64,000 nt of DNA from Candidatus Paracaedibacteraceae bacterium (lineage in GTDB: Bacteria; Pseudomonadota; Alphaproteobacteria; Paracaedibacterales; Paracaedibacteraceae), in contig JAHBYH010000004.1 of the NCBI GenBank assembly GCA_019636055.1, forward strand, positions 1 to 64,000, in the 5' to 3' direction. The translations under genes were made by a program, and so were the position numbers. The notes under the pieces were generated by a model that saw only the letters and a program-made list of their open reading frames with translations, searched no databases and was not told the origin of the DNA. This document shows positions 16,443 through 25,187 of the stretch, piece after piece. Position 1 is the stretch's first letter. Each line of letters opens with the position of its first letter.

Positions 16443-16467
16443 GCTAGATTAATAGTAGGAGAGGGTT

Positions 16468-16902
16468 GTGGCGCTATTTCTATCATCATTCACAAATAAA
16501 ATAGATAAAAAAGGACGAGTTTCGATTCCGGCGCCCTTTCGTACCGTTTTGTCTGCACAAAGTTTTCAAGGTATTGTTTTGTTTCGGTCATTGTCTCGCC
16601 CCGTTTTAGAGGGATGTGGTTTAGATCGGTTGAATCGTCTGAGTGAACAGTTGGAGAATGGAGAGTTTATCCCGAATGCCGGTCATGATTACAATGCTAT
16701 GATGTTTGCTGAGGCGCGGATGCTTTCTTTTGATGCGGAAGGACGTATTTCAATCCCGGAAGATTTATTAGCCTATATCGGTGCGCCAGAGCAAATCACC
16801 TTTGTTGGTCGTGGCCCAACTTTTGAAATTTGGGCTCCGGCAGAGTTTGATCAAGACCATGAACAGAAACGTCAATCGTTAATGCAACGGAGTCCGGTAT
16901 GA
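16468..16902 (+). CDS. mraZ: Transcriptional regulator MraZ
   Basis: MraZ is the ring-forming AbrB-fold regulator of the division and cell wall cluster. The product has the two tandem family halves: FTNKIDKKGRVSIPAPFR near the N-terminus and FDAEGRISIPEDLLAYIGAPEQITFVGRG in the second. Its length is 144 residues. The start is GTG with AGGAGAGGG just upstream. It overlaps rsmH by 4 bp. The operator upstream suggests self-repression of the whole cluster. Confidence 0.96.
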   Translation: MALFLSSFTNKIDKKGRVSIPAPFRTVLSAQSFQGIVLFRSLSRPVLEGCGLDRLNRLSEQLENGEFIPNAGHDYNAMMFAEARMLSFDAEGRISIPEDLLAYIGAPEQITFVGRGPTFEIWAPAEFDQDHEQKRQSLMQRSPV

Positions 16903-17837
16903 GCCATATCCCTGTGTTATTAAACGAGATGTTGGATGCCTTGGTTGTTAGGGATGGTGGTCTGTACGTGGATGCGACATTTGGTGGTGGTGGCTACACT
17001 AAGGCCATATTGGATCGTGCTAATTGCTGTGTGATTGCTTTGGATCGTGATCCGGATGCCGCTTTGCGGGCAACTGCTTTACAAAAGAAATATCCTGACC
17101 GTTTAGATTTTTATGCTGGTGTATTCTCTGATTTGCCTCGGATCTTGGGGCAAAAAAAGGTCGATGGCGTGGTATTTGATTTTGGCGTATCATCCTTTCA
17201 AATTGACACTCCGGAACGGGGGTTTTCATTCCGGTTTGATGGGCCGTTGGATATGCGCATGTCTGGCCAAGGTGAGAGTGCTGCTGATATTGTAAACACC
17301 TATGACGAGGTTGATCTAGCGAACCTGATCTATAACTACGGGGAAGAGCGCAAGTCACGTCAGATCGCAAAAGCGATTGTTGAGGCTAGGAAACTTAAGC
17401 CGATTGAGACAACATTAGAATTGGCAAACCTTATAAAGGCACGGTTAGGCGGTCGTCCCGATGCGCAACATCCTGCAACATTAACATTCCAAGCCTTGCG
17501 AATTAAGGTAAATAACGAGTTGCAGGAAATAGAGCAGGGGCTTGAGTTTGCGGAATCCCATTTAAAGCCCGAAGGGCGGTTGGTTGCTGTGACTTTTCAT
17601 TCACTTGAAGACCGTCTGGTCAAAACGTTCTTAAGACAACGGTCAGCTCGTAAATCAAAACAATCAAGATTATTGCCGGGTGAACAGCCCTTGCCGGCTC
17701 CAACATTCTTTGATTTGCATGCAAAAGGCATTGCTCCGTCAAATCAAGAAATATCGACAAATTCTCGATCAAGGTCATCACGATTGCGTGCAGCTGTGCG
17801 GTTGCCGTCTGTATTGTGGGAGGGGGATTATGCGTAA
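16899..17837 (+). CDS. rsmH: 16S rRNA (cytosine1402-N4)-methyltransferase
   Basis: RsmH (MraW) methylates C1402 of 16S rRNA. The 312-residue protein starts HIPVLLNEMLDAL and has the SAM motif YVDATFGGGGYTKAIL. FDFGVSSFQIDTPERGFSFRFDGPLDMRM is the family signature, and the C-terminal SFHSLEDRLVK-type motif is also present. It overlaps mraZ by 4 bp and ftsL by 8 bp, so the cluster is translationally coupled. Confidence 0.97.
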   Translation: MSHIPVLLNEMLDALVVRDGGLYVDATFGGGGYTKAILDRANCCVIALDRDPDAALRATALQKKYPDRLDFYAGVFSDLPRILGQKKVDGVVFDFGVSSFQIDTPERGFSFRFDGPLDMRMSGQGESAADIVNTYDEVDLANLIYNYGEERKSRQIAKAIVEARKLKPIETTLELANLIKARLGGRPDAQHPATLTFQALRIKVNNELQEIEQGLEFAESHLKPEGRLVAVTFHSLEDRLVKTFLRQRSARKSKQSRLLPGEQPLPAPTFFDLHAKGIAPSNQEISTNSRSRSSRLRAAVRLPSVLWEGDYA

Positions 17838-18255
17838 AAGTACCCTTTTTGTCTGTGTTGTTGCTGCTTTGATCGGTTTTGGTTTATTTCAGCTAAAATA
17901 TGAAGTGATGAATCTTGAAGGGCAATACAAGCAAATTAACCGTGAGATTCGAGTTAGTGAAGAATCTGTCTCAGTCTTAAAGGCTGAGTGGGCCCATTTG
18001 ACAAGTCCTGCGGCTTTGCAGAATATGGCCCGTAAGCATTTAGGTGTTGATACAGTGACACCTAAGCAGCTTGTATCTTTAAAGCGTCGGGTTAATCATA
18101 ATAAGTCCTCAATGTATCATGATATTTCCTTGAAGGCAAAACCTGAAAAACAAGTGTTGCCAGAAGTAAAAGCTCCTGACTCAGAGTTAGATATGATGCT
18201 TGACGAGGCTATTAAGGAAATTAATTATCGTCCTGTGAAGAAAGGGCGCAAATAA
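17830..18255 (+). CDS. ftsL: Cell division protein FtsL
   Basis: From ATG 17830 the protein has 141 residues: a short cytoplasmic tail (MRKS), one transmembrane helix (TLFVCVVAALIGFGLFQL) and a heptad-bearing periplasmic helix (LEGQYKQINREIRVSEESVSVLKAEWAHLTSP). The final segment ALQNMARKHLG is typical of alphaproteobacterial FtsL. It joins FtsB and FtsQ at the septum. The frame is open upstream inside rsmH, but the position, the membrane helix and the 8-bp overlap with rsmH fix this start. The C-terminal ~50 residues are a low-complexity Lys-rich tail. Confidence 0.88.
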   Translation: MRKSTLFVCVVAALIGFGLFQLKYEVMNLEGQYKQINREIRVSEESVSVLKAEWAHLTSPAALQNMARKHLGVDTVTPKQLVSLKRRVNHNKSSMYHDISLKAKPEKQVLPEVKAPDSELDMMLDEAIKEINYRPVKKGRK

Positions 18256-18260
18256 CTGTT

Positions 18261-19991
18261 ATGAAAAGTTTTTTTCATCGACCTGTCGAGTTTTTAACAT
18301 ATCACATTAATTCTTGGCAAAAACAAATTCATGACCAAAGAATTTTAGAGTCCGCAAGAAATCGAACGTTAGCGATGAGTGGGCTCTTTCTTCTTGCTTT
18401 CATTGTGGTTGGTATTCGGTTGGTTGATGTTATGATCTTTAAGGCCAATCATGCAGAAGCGGATCGTGTAATTACGAGTGTTGATCAGCTTTTATCAAAA
18501 CGAGCTGATATTTTAGATCGTAATGGTGAGATTTTGGCGACGCACTTGGTGACGGGGTCGGTCTATGCCAATCCAAAAGTCATTATTAATCCTGAAGAAG
18601 CTGCGCTTAAGCTTCATAAGGTTATTCCCGAATTGAGTTATGAATTTCTTTTGAGACGATTGAAATCAGAACGCGGATTTATTTGGATTGTTCGTCATAT
18701 CCCACCAAAATTACAGAATGAGATTAATAATCTGGGCATTCCGGGGGTCTATTTGCAGCGAGATGAGCGACGTGTTTACCCCCACGGTAATTTGGTATCT
18801 CATGTTCTGGGTTATTGCGGGATTGATAACAATGGCCTTGGTGGCGTTGAACAATATTTTGATACCCGGTTAAGAAAAGCTGCCGGAGAGCCACTTCAAC
18901 TATCCTTAGACATGAGAATTCAGCATTTAGTCCGTGAGGAATTGCACGCTGCGATTGAAGAATTTTCATGCGTTGGGGCTAATTCAATTGTAATGACCAC
19001 AGAGGGTGAAATTTTGGCAATGGTGTCATTGCCTGATTTTGATCCCAACTTGCCAAATCAAAATTCAGTTGAAGCAACCTTTAATCGTAATACACTCGGG
19101 ATCTATGAATGTGGCTCAACATTCAAAATTTTTAATACAGCTATTGCCTTGGATAGTGGTAAGGCTAAACTTACCACGATTTATGATGCGTCAGCCCCGA
19201 TCAAGGTTGGATCAAAGTCAATTACCGACTTTAAGGGGAAGAATCGCCCCTTAGAAGTCCAGGAAGTTTTCGTTTATTCATCTAATATAGGGTCTGCCAA
19301 AATGGCTTTGGATTTTGGTTCCAGGGTTCAGCGTCAATATTTTGACAGATTTGGATTGCTGCGAACCCCTAAGATTGAGTTGCCCGAAGTGGGGGCGCCG
19401 ATGACGCCCCATCATTGGTCAGATGTCACAACCATGACCCTTGCGTATGGTTATGGAATCGCTATCAGCCCCTTGATGATGATTGATGCTGTCCGTGGTG
19501 TTATCAAGGGGTTTCGTAAATACCCTGCAACAATATTAAAACGGGGCGATGATGAGGCTTTGGTTGGTCGAGAAGAGCATCGCATTGTCTCCGATGCTAC
19601 AGCTTTGGCTATTCGTGATTTGATGCGTCTGGTGATTACGGATGGTACCGCAAAAAAAGCGAATGTTAAGGGATACGAAGTTATCGGTAAAACAGGGACG
19701 GCCCATAAAAACCAAGGTCGGCGCGGTTATAATACGGATCGTATAACGTCATTTGTCGGGGCTTTTCCCAAAGATAACCCCCAGTATGTTCTCGTTGTTT
19801 TCTTAGATAGTCCGAAACCGACAAAAAATACATACGGATATGCTACTGCTGGATGGAACGCAGCTCCGACGGGTGGAAAAATTATTGCTCGACTTGCCGC
19901 ACTAATGGGGGTCCAACCGACGGATGATGACGGAATAGGTCATATTAATATCTCGCCTATTACTGAAACAGTAGAAGAGACCGAGGAATAG
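18261..19991 (+). CDS. ftsI: Septal peptidoglycan transpeptidase FtsI (PBP3)
   Basis: The 576-residue class B penicillin-binding protein has a transmembrane anchor at about residues 34-56, the dimerisation domain with RADILDRNGEILATHL, and a transpeptidase domain. The catalytic SxxK is in CGSTFKIF (Ser about 286), SxN is in VYSSNIGS and KTG is in VIGKTGTAHK. It cross-links septal peptidoglycan. It follows ftsL by 5 bp. The cluster stops here: murE and later dcw genes do not follow, which is unusual. Cell-wall synthesis genes must be elsewhere if the organism keeps them. Confidence 0.96.
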   Translation: MKSFFHRPVEFLTYHINSWQKQIHDQRILESARNRTLAMSGLFLLAFIVVGIRLVDVMIFKANHAEADRVITSVDQLLSKRADILDRNGEILATHLVTGSVYANPKVIINPEEAALKLHKVIPELSYEFLLRRLKSERGFIWIVRHIPPKLQNEINNLGIPGVYLQRDERRVYPHGNLVSHVLGYCGIDNNGLGGVEQYFDTRLRKAAGEPLQLSLDMRIQHLVREELHAAIEEFSCVGANSIVMTTEGEILAMVSLPDFDPNLPNQNSVEATFNRNTLGIYECGSTFKIFNTAIALDSGKAKLTTIYDASAPIKVGSKSITDFKGKNRPLEVQEVFVYSSNIGSAKMALDFGSRVQRQYFDRFGLLRTPKIELPEVGAPMTPHHWSDVTTMTLAYGYGIAISPLMMIDAVRGVIKGFRKYPATILKRGDDEALVGREEHRIVSDATALAIRDLMRLVITDGTAKKANVKGYEVIGKTGTAHKNQGRRGYNTDRITSFVGAFPKDNPQYVLVVFLDSPKPTKNTYGYATAGWNAAPTGGKIIARLAALMGVQPTDDDGIGHINISPITETVEETEE

Positions 19992-20024
19992 ATTTTTCCT
20001 TATATATTCTTAAAATTTAACATA

Positions 20025-20053
20025 TTGTTGACATTTATTAATCATACTATACT
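20025..20053 (+). promoter_or_regulatory. Sigma-70-like promoter for the LOG-family gene
   Basis: TTGTTG (20025-20030) and TATACT (20048-20053) are 17 bp apart. An overlapping TTGACA at 20028 would leave 14 bp. The pair lies 34 bp upstream of the start at 20087 and supports independent expression from the dcw cluster. Confidence 0.55.
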
Positions 20054-20086
20054 TAATATGTTGTCCCTTGCGTAAAAGGAAATAAG

Positions 20087-20671
20087 ATGTCAGGAATAAA
20101 AAGCGTTTGTGTTTATTGTGGTGCGTCAACTCGGGTTGATGCTGTCTATCGGGATGTTGCTGCCCGAACAGGGGAGATGCTTGCAAAATCAGGTTTTAAT
20201 GTCGTCTATGGCGGAGGCCGCCTTGGGTTGATGGGGGTGGTTGCTGACAATGCCTTAGCGAATGGCGCCCATGTGACAGGTTACATCCCGACAATCTTAA
20301 GAGAAGCTGAAGGGGCGCATCCTGGCTTATCACACCTTGAAGTTGTTGACTCTATGCACACGCGTAAACGAAAGATGTCTGAATTAGCCGACGCATTCAT
20401 TATTTTACCGGGTGGCTTTGGTACACTTGACGAATTGTTTGAGATTCTAACCTGGCGTCAATTGCAAATGCACGATAAACCCATCTTTATTATTAATACG
20501 AATGGCTATTGGGAACCCTTAAAATCTTTAATTCACAATGTCATTGAGGAAAAATTTGCAACCCCGGCGCACGCAACATTTGCTTCTTTTGTGTCTTCAG
20601 TAGATGAAGCAATTGATATGCTTGTAGATGTGCCTGAGCCAGAACTTGGTTTCGCGGGTCAACACGTTTAG
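20087..20671 (+). CDS. LOG-family nucleotide phosphoribohydrolase (TIGR00730)
   Basis: This 194-residue Rossmann protein has SVCVYCGAS at the start, NVVYGGGRLGLMGVVAD, and the catalytic signature PGGFGTLDELFEILTW (about residues 108-123) preceded by RKRKMSELADAFI. LOG proteins remove ribose 5-phosphate from cytokinin nucleotides in plants and act on AMP or pyrimidine nucleotides in bacteria. It is soluble and cytoplasmic. A GGAA site precedes ATG 20087. Confidence 0.92.
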   Translation: MSGIKSVCVYCGASTRVDAVYRDVAARTGEMLAKSGFNVVYGGGRLGLMGVVADNALANGAHVTGYIPTILREAEGAHPGLSHLEVVDSMHTRKRKMSELADAFIILPGGFGTLDELFEILTWRQLQMHDKPIFIINTNGYWEPLKSLIHNVIEEKFATPAHATFASFVSSVDEAIDMLVDVPEPELGFAGQHV

Positions 20672-20701
20672 GAAAGATTTGTGTGGGGCTTGTTTTTACA
20701 C

Positions 20702-21460
20702 TTAAAACGTTAGTCCTACACCGTTCCTTAGGATATTTTCAGCGGCATCTGTATATCGACCGTCAGGGAGATGCAACATTAATCCCTGTGATAGGGTTGT
20801 TGCACCGTGGGTTGATTTGCGACCGCGGATGATAACACGTTTTGCAGGTTTTCCTGGGCCAGGCCATAATGGGAAAATTACAATATCGCCCATTTTCCCA
20901 TGAAAGTAGGATAATATTTCGTGAATTCTGTCTGCGCGATGAATAAAGGTGATCGTCCCTTTGGGGCGCGCCATTAGCAAAGCAAAACGAGCCCACTGCT
21001 CAAGTGAGACGTGTCCCTCGGTGTGGGATGTTTGTTTGTGGGGGCTGGCGCTGATATTGGCTTTATGATCTTCAAGATAGGGCGGGTTCGCCATAACATG
21101 AGCAAATGTTCCCGCGGCTAAACGTGGTGGTGGTTGTAGTAAATCTCCCCACAAAACCTCGACGCGACCACGCATATTATTCATTAAAATATTATCTGAG
21201 GCTAAGCGTACATTTGATCGCTGAATTTCAAGGCCAATGATTTTTGCTTCCGGTGCACGGTTGGCAAGGCAGAGTGCTGCAGCGCCTACCCCTGTTCCTA
21301 TATCAAGAATAGTCTCTTCCCCCTGAACGGGGATGCTAGCTGCTAGAAAAATAGGGTCAATAGCAACACGGTAACCTTGAGCTGGTTGACGGATGGTAAG
21401 ACGTCCCCCTAAAAGAGCGTCATCTGTCGTATCAAAAGAATTATTTGGATTTGTTTGCAT
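20702..21460 (-). CDS. TrmN6-like tRNA (adenine-N6) methyltransferase
   Basis: From ATG 21460 the protein has 252 residues with the class I fold: ETILDIGTGVGAAALCLANR (motif I) and the N6-adenine catalytic motif NPPY in MANPPYLEDHK. C-terminal strands with PKGTITFIHRADRI follow. The layout is like YfiC/TrmN6, which methylates A37 of tRNA-Val. An upstream start at 21517 adds 19 poorly fitting residues. It is divergent from the prenyl synthase gene, sharing a 72-bp spacer. Confidence 0.85.
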   Translation of the reverse strand: MQTNPNNSFDTTDDALLGGRLTIRQPAQGYRVAIDPIFLAASIPVQGEETILDIGTGVGAAALCLANRAPEAKIIGLEIQRSNVRLASDNILMNNMRGRVEVLWGDLLQPPPRLAAGTFAHVMANPPYLEDHKANISASPHKQTSHTEGHVSLEQWARFALLMARPKGTITFIHRADRIHEILSYFHGKMGDIVIFPLWPGPGKPAKRVIIRGRKSTHGATTLSQGLMLHLPDGRYTDAAENILRNGVGLTF

Positions 21461-21532
21461 TTTATGCTTTGTATTCACGATCAGAGGGGTTAAAACTATA
21501 TACAGAACTTCTCTCAAATTACTATACCATCA

Positions 21533-22534
21533 ATGACTCACCAAGCACTACAGGAAAATAACCCAAGTATAAATGATCAGTTGCAATTGCTTGTTGCTGG
21601 CGGAATGGGTCAGGTTGATCAGTTAATTGACGGATATCTGAAAAGTGATGTTCCGCTTATAGAGCAGGCTGCTAAACATATTATTTATTCAGGTGGCAAA
21701 CGATTGCGCCCATCATTAGTGATTTTATCTTCGCTTATTTATGGGGATGTTTCTTCATCAACAGTTGCTCTTGCTGCTGCTGTGGAATTTATTCATACGG
21801 CGACATTGCTCCACGATGATGTGATCGACGAGTCAGGGCTGCGTCGCGGGAAAGACTCTGCTCATAAGATTTGGGGTAATACAGCAGCCATTCTTGTTGG
21901 GGACTATTTATTTGCTCGTGCTTTTGAGTTAATGGTTAAGACTGGTGATCTTCGTGTTTTAGATATTTTGTCTCAGGCATCCGCTATTATAACGGCGGGT
22001 GAGGTGCGACAATTGGTAGAATCACATTCCTTGGATTTAACTGTTGAATCCTGCCTTGAAATCATGGGGGCAAAGACTTCTGCTTTGTTCGGTGCTGCTT
22101 GTCAGGCTGGTGCGTTAGTTGCAGGGGCATCTGTCGATCAAGCGCAATCAATGTATACGTATGGTTATAATTTGGGACTTATCTTCCAGATTGCAGATGA
22201 TATTTTGGATTATTGTTCAGAAGATCCATCCCGAGGAAAAATCCCCGGGGATGATTTCCGAGAAGGTAAAATTACATTGCCGTTAGTTTTTGCCTATCAG
22301 GATGCGCCTCAAGAAGATCGAGACCTTATTCATCGCACATTTGTGGAGTTCGACCAGTGTGCGGGTGACTTCGAGGCTGTTCGAGCAATGATTGATCGTA
22401 ACCACGGATTTGAGAGAGCGCGCCAATTGGCTGAGACTCTTATTGTGAAGGTAAAGCAAGAAATTGGATTTGTTGGTACCAACCAAGATGTTCTTGTTGG
22501 ATTATTAGATGAATGTTTGAATCGATATAAGTAA
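21533..22534 (+). CDS. ispB: Polyprenyl diphosphate synthase (IspB-type)
   Basis: Trans-prenyltransferase that lengthens allylic diphosphates with IPP, likely to the octaprenyl or decaprenyl tail of ubiquinone. Key sites are present: GGKRLRP, the first Asp-rich motif LLHDDVIDESGLRRG, and the second QIADDILDYCSED with its GK(I)PGDDFREGKITLPL continuation. Length 333 residues fits. Product chain length cannot be read reliably. No clear Shine-Dalgarno site is visible before ATG 21533. Confidence 0.92.
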   Translation: MTHQALQENNPSINDQLQLLVAGGMGQVDQLIDGYLKSDVPLIEQAAKHIIYSGGKRLRPSLVILSSLIYGDVSSSTVALAAAVEFIHTATLLHDDVIDESGLRRGKDSAHKIWGNTAAILVGDYLFARAFELMVKTGDLRVLDILSQASAIITAGEVRQLVESHSLDLTVESCLEIMGAKTSALFGAACQAGALVAGASVDQAQSMYTYGYNLGLIFQIADDILDYCSEDPSRGKIPGDDFREGKITLPLVFAYQDAPQEDRDLIHRTFVEFDQCAGDFEAVRAMIDRNHGFERARQLAETLIVKVKQEIGFVGTNQDVLVGLLDECLNRYK

Positions 22535-22550
22535 TGGCACGGAATATTGC

Positions 22551-23726
22551 TTAAACACTACGCCCTGCAGCACTTCCTGATGACCAGGCCCATTGAAAGT
22601 TATAGCCACCAAGCCAACCTGTGACATCAACGGCCTCGCCGATAAAAAAGAGCCCGGGAACATTCTTACACATCATCGTTTTGGATGAAATATGATCAGT
22701 ATCAATCCCCCCAACGGTGACTTCTGCTTTTTGATAGCCTTCAGATCCGGTTACCGTCACAGCAAAATTATGGATATAATGAGCAATCCCAAAGAGATCT
22801 GCTTTTTTAATTTCAGTGAGTGTGCGCTGCCATGTTGGGGTGGTTGCCAAAAAATCAACGAGGCGATCACTTAGGAATTGACGCATATAATTCGCAAGGA
22901 TTTTTTTTGAGTCATTATCTCGTGTAAAATATTCTTTTAGATCAATCTTGGGGAGTAAATTAATCTGGATTGTCTGATGGTTAAAATCGGGAAGAAAAGA
23001 TGATATCTGTAAAATTGCCGGACCGCTTAATCCGCGGTGGGTAAAAAGGATATTCTCACGGAAACGTGTTTTTCCAAAAACTGTAATCGAATCGTTAGAA
23101 ACCCCGCTTAGGTTTTTAAAGTCAGTTAATGTGGATCCGCTTACAGTCAAGGGCACAAGAGCAGGGCGTGTTGCTCTTACGGGAATCCCAAATTTTTTAG
23201 CGATCCGATAGGCAAAATCACTTGCGCCAATTTGCGGGATTGATAATCCGCCTGTTGCGATTATCACTGAATCTGCGCTAAACTCCCCTTGGCTTGTTAA
23301 GACTGAAAATATATCTGGTTTTTGAATGTCGCTGACTTGGCAGTTTTTCTTAATGATGACATTTCCTGTTGTACACTCGTCTAACAGCATTGAAATAATC
23401 TGTTTCGAGGAGTCATCACAGAACAGCTGTCCAAGGGTTTTCTCATGAAAAGCGATTTTGTGGCGATTGACCATAGCGATAAAATCATGCTGAGAATAAT
23501 TGGCTAGGGCTGATTTAACAAAGTGGGGGTTGGGGCAGATGTAATTACTCGGGGTTGCGCCGAGGTTTGTAAAGTTACAACGTCCCCCACCGGAGATCCG
23601 GATTTTTTCACCAATTTTTTGGGTGTGTTCTAACAACAGGACGCGTTTTCCACGCTGACCAGCTGTCAGTGCGGCCATGAGGCCTGCTGCCCCTGCTCCG
23701 ATAATAATGCAATCAAAATGAGTCAT
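22551..23726 (-). CDS. HI0933-family FAD-dependent oxidoreductase
   Basis: The 391-residue flavoprotein has an N-terminal dinucleotide-binding motif (CIIIGAGAAGLMAALTAGQRGKRVLLLEH) and the family signature KIRISGGGRCNFTNL. ADSVIIATGGLSIPQIG lies mid-protein, and the C-terminal motif FFIGEAVDVTGWLGGYNFQWAWSSG closes the FAD site. Homologues are often called YhiN or BaiN; the physiological substrate is unknown. It is cytoplasmic and convergent with ispB across 16 bp. Confidence 0.92.
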   Translation of the reverse strand: MTHFDCIIIGAGAAGLMAALTAGQRGKRVLLLEHTQKIGEKIRISGGGRCNFTNLGATPSNYICPNPHFVKSALANYSQHDFIAMVNRHKIAFHEKTLGQLFCDDSSKQIISMLLDECTTGNVIIKKNCQVSDIQKPDIFSVLTSQGEFSADSVIIATGGLSIPQIGASDFAYRIAKKFGIPVRATRPALVPLTVSGSTLTDFKNLSGVSNDSITVFGKTRFRENILFTHRGLSGPAILQISSFLPDFNHQTIQINLLPKIDLKEYFTRDNDSKKILANYMRQFLSDRLVDFLATTPTWQRTLTEIKKADLFGIAHYIHNFAVTVTGSEGYQKAEVTVGGIDTDHISSKTMMCKNVPGLFFIGEAVDVTGWLGGYNFQWAWSSGSAAGRSV

Positions 23727-23771
23727 AAGACCGAATATATCATATATTCAGTCTTATAGGGTTAGATTATT

Positions 23772-25079
23772 TTAGCTATACATACTGAGAGGAGGCCCCT
23801 CTTTTTTAGGAGGAATGAAACTTTTAAGGGAATGCTCTGCCATTTGTTTGGTGATAACTAACGGTTTATCTATATAGTCTGCAAGGTTAAACAGAATGTC
23901 TTCCATGATTCTGTTGATCATAATATTTATGGCACGAGCCCCTGTTAATTGCTGTGATGCCATGTCCGCAATATGATGAATTGCGCCCTCACTAAAACTC
24001 AAATCAATACCATACGCTACTTTAAACTTAAAGATGAACTGACTCATAAACGAATGTTTAGATTTTGTGATAATATCGACCAAATGCTTTTTCTCTAGAG
24101 GGGAAAATTGAACGATATTTGTTAAGCGACCTGCGAGTTCGGGGGACATGCCGTACATGTGGAGATCGTATGTTGTGATTTTATTTTGTGCTTTTTTGTC
24201 CGTTGTTAATCCAGAAAAGGCACCGCCTGCAAGGAATAAGATGCCAGATGTATCAAGTTCAACCCCATTTTTTAGCTTCACTCTTGTTCCTTGGATGACA
24301 GGGAGTAATTCTTCTTGAACGCGGCTGATGACATCGAGATCCTTACCTTCTAGTCCGGGGCAAAGTTTATCAATCTCATCAATAAAAACAATTGATTTTT
24401 CTGCGGTTTCTTGTATTTCCTTTTGGCTGTGGAGTTCGTTATCTTTGCTGATATGAGTTTGGGCGCTTGACCAAAGATCTTCAAAAATGTCTTGCCATTT
24501 TCGGCCGATATAGCCTTGTGATGTCCATTCTGTTGCATTACCAATCACCAGTGGAGTGCCAAGATAGCGTGCTAAGACTTCTAGCGTTGATGTCTTGCCA
24601 CACCCTGTTGGTCCTAACATGAGAATGTTGGATTTCTCCATGGGCCGTGATGGTGGTGTTTCGAGGTGGTCCTTGCTGTCATTAATCTTTGTATTGATAA
24701 GATGGGTATGGATAAAAATACTCAATGATCGCATAGCATCGTCTTGACCAATTGTATATTGAGTCAGTTCCCTATAAATAGCTTCAGGGAAGGGGATGCC
24801 GTCAATCTCAATTTTAGCACGTTTTACGGGTGGAGCTATATCTTCTTCAGGTGGTTGTTCTGCTCTCCGCTTTTTACTGCGCGTTGTATATGGGGGATCT
24901 ATTGGCGGTGGCAACCGGTAATCTTCGTCATCTTCCGGTGTGTAGCCAGAATCATCGGTCATATCACCCATGGGATGTCGATAATAATTAATATCATCCT
25001 CATTTAAAGGGGGCTCATTGGCTAGAACTATGGATGATAAAGTTGCCGTTAGAGTGATAGGGATAAAGATTTTTTTCAT
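23772..25079 (-). CDS. Exported ClpX/HslU-like AAA+ ATPase with nuclear-localisation-like motifs
   Basis: This 435-residue protein begins with a Sec signal peptide (cleavage likely after Ala20) and then an acidic Pro-rich linker. Two basic clusters follow: RSKKRR (67-72) and PPVKRAKIE (83-91), the latter close to the c-Myc nuclear signal PAAKRVKLD. Residues ~97-435 are a ClpX/HslU-type AAA+ module: Walker A GPTGCGKT (156-163), pore-like GYIG, Walker B VFIDEIDK, SPELAGRL and sensor 2 GARAIN. The ClpX zinc domain and IGF ClpP-docking tripeptide are absent. Export plus nuclear-type signals suggest an effector acting in a host nucleus; this is inference. The genuine chaperone would be encoded elsewhere. 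Confidence 0.78.
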   Translation of the reverse strand: MKKIFIPITLTATLSSIVLANEPPLNEDDINYYRHPMGDMTDDSGYTPEDDEDYRLPPPIDPPYTTRSKKRRAEQPPEEDIAPPVKRAKIEIDGIPFPEAIYRELTQYTIGQDDAMRSLSIFIHTHLINTKINDSKDHLETPPSRPMEKSNILMLGPTGCGKTSTLEVLARYLGTPLVIGNATEWTSQGYIGRKWQDIFEDLWSSAQTHISKDNELHSQKEIQETAEKSIVFIDEIDKLCPGLEGKDLDVISRVQEELLPVIQGTRVKLKNGVELDTSGILFLAGGAFSGLTTDKKAQNKITTYDLHMYGMSPELAGRLTNIVQFSPLEKKHLVDIITKSKHSFMSQFIFKFKVAYGIDLSFSEGAIHHIADMASQQLTGARAINIMINRIMEDILFNLADYIDKPLVITKQMAEHSLKSFIPPKKEGPPLSMYS

Positions 25080-25187
25080 GGGGGAAATAAACTGCTTTTG
25101 ATGGCCTACATATTTAGGATAAATAAAATATAATTTAAATAAAATTTTTTATTTTGAATTAACAAAGTAATAACAGTAATTTGGAGT

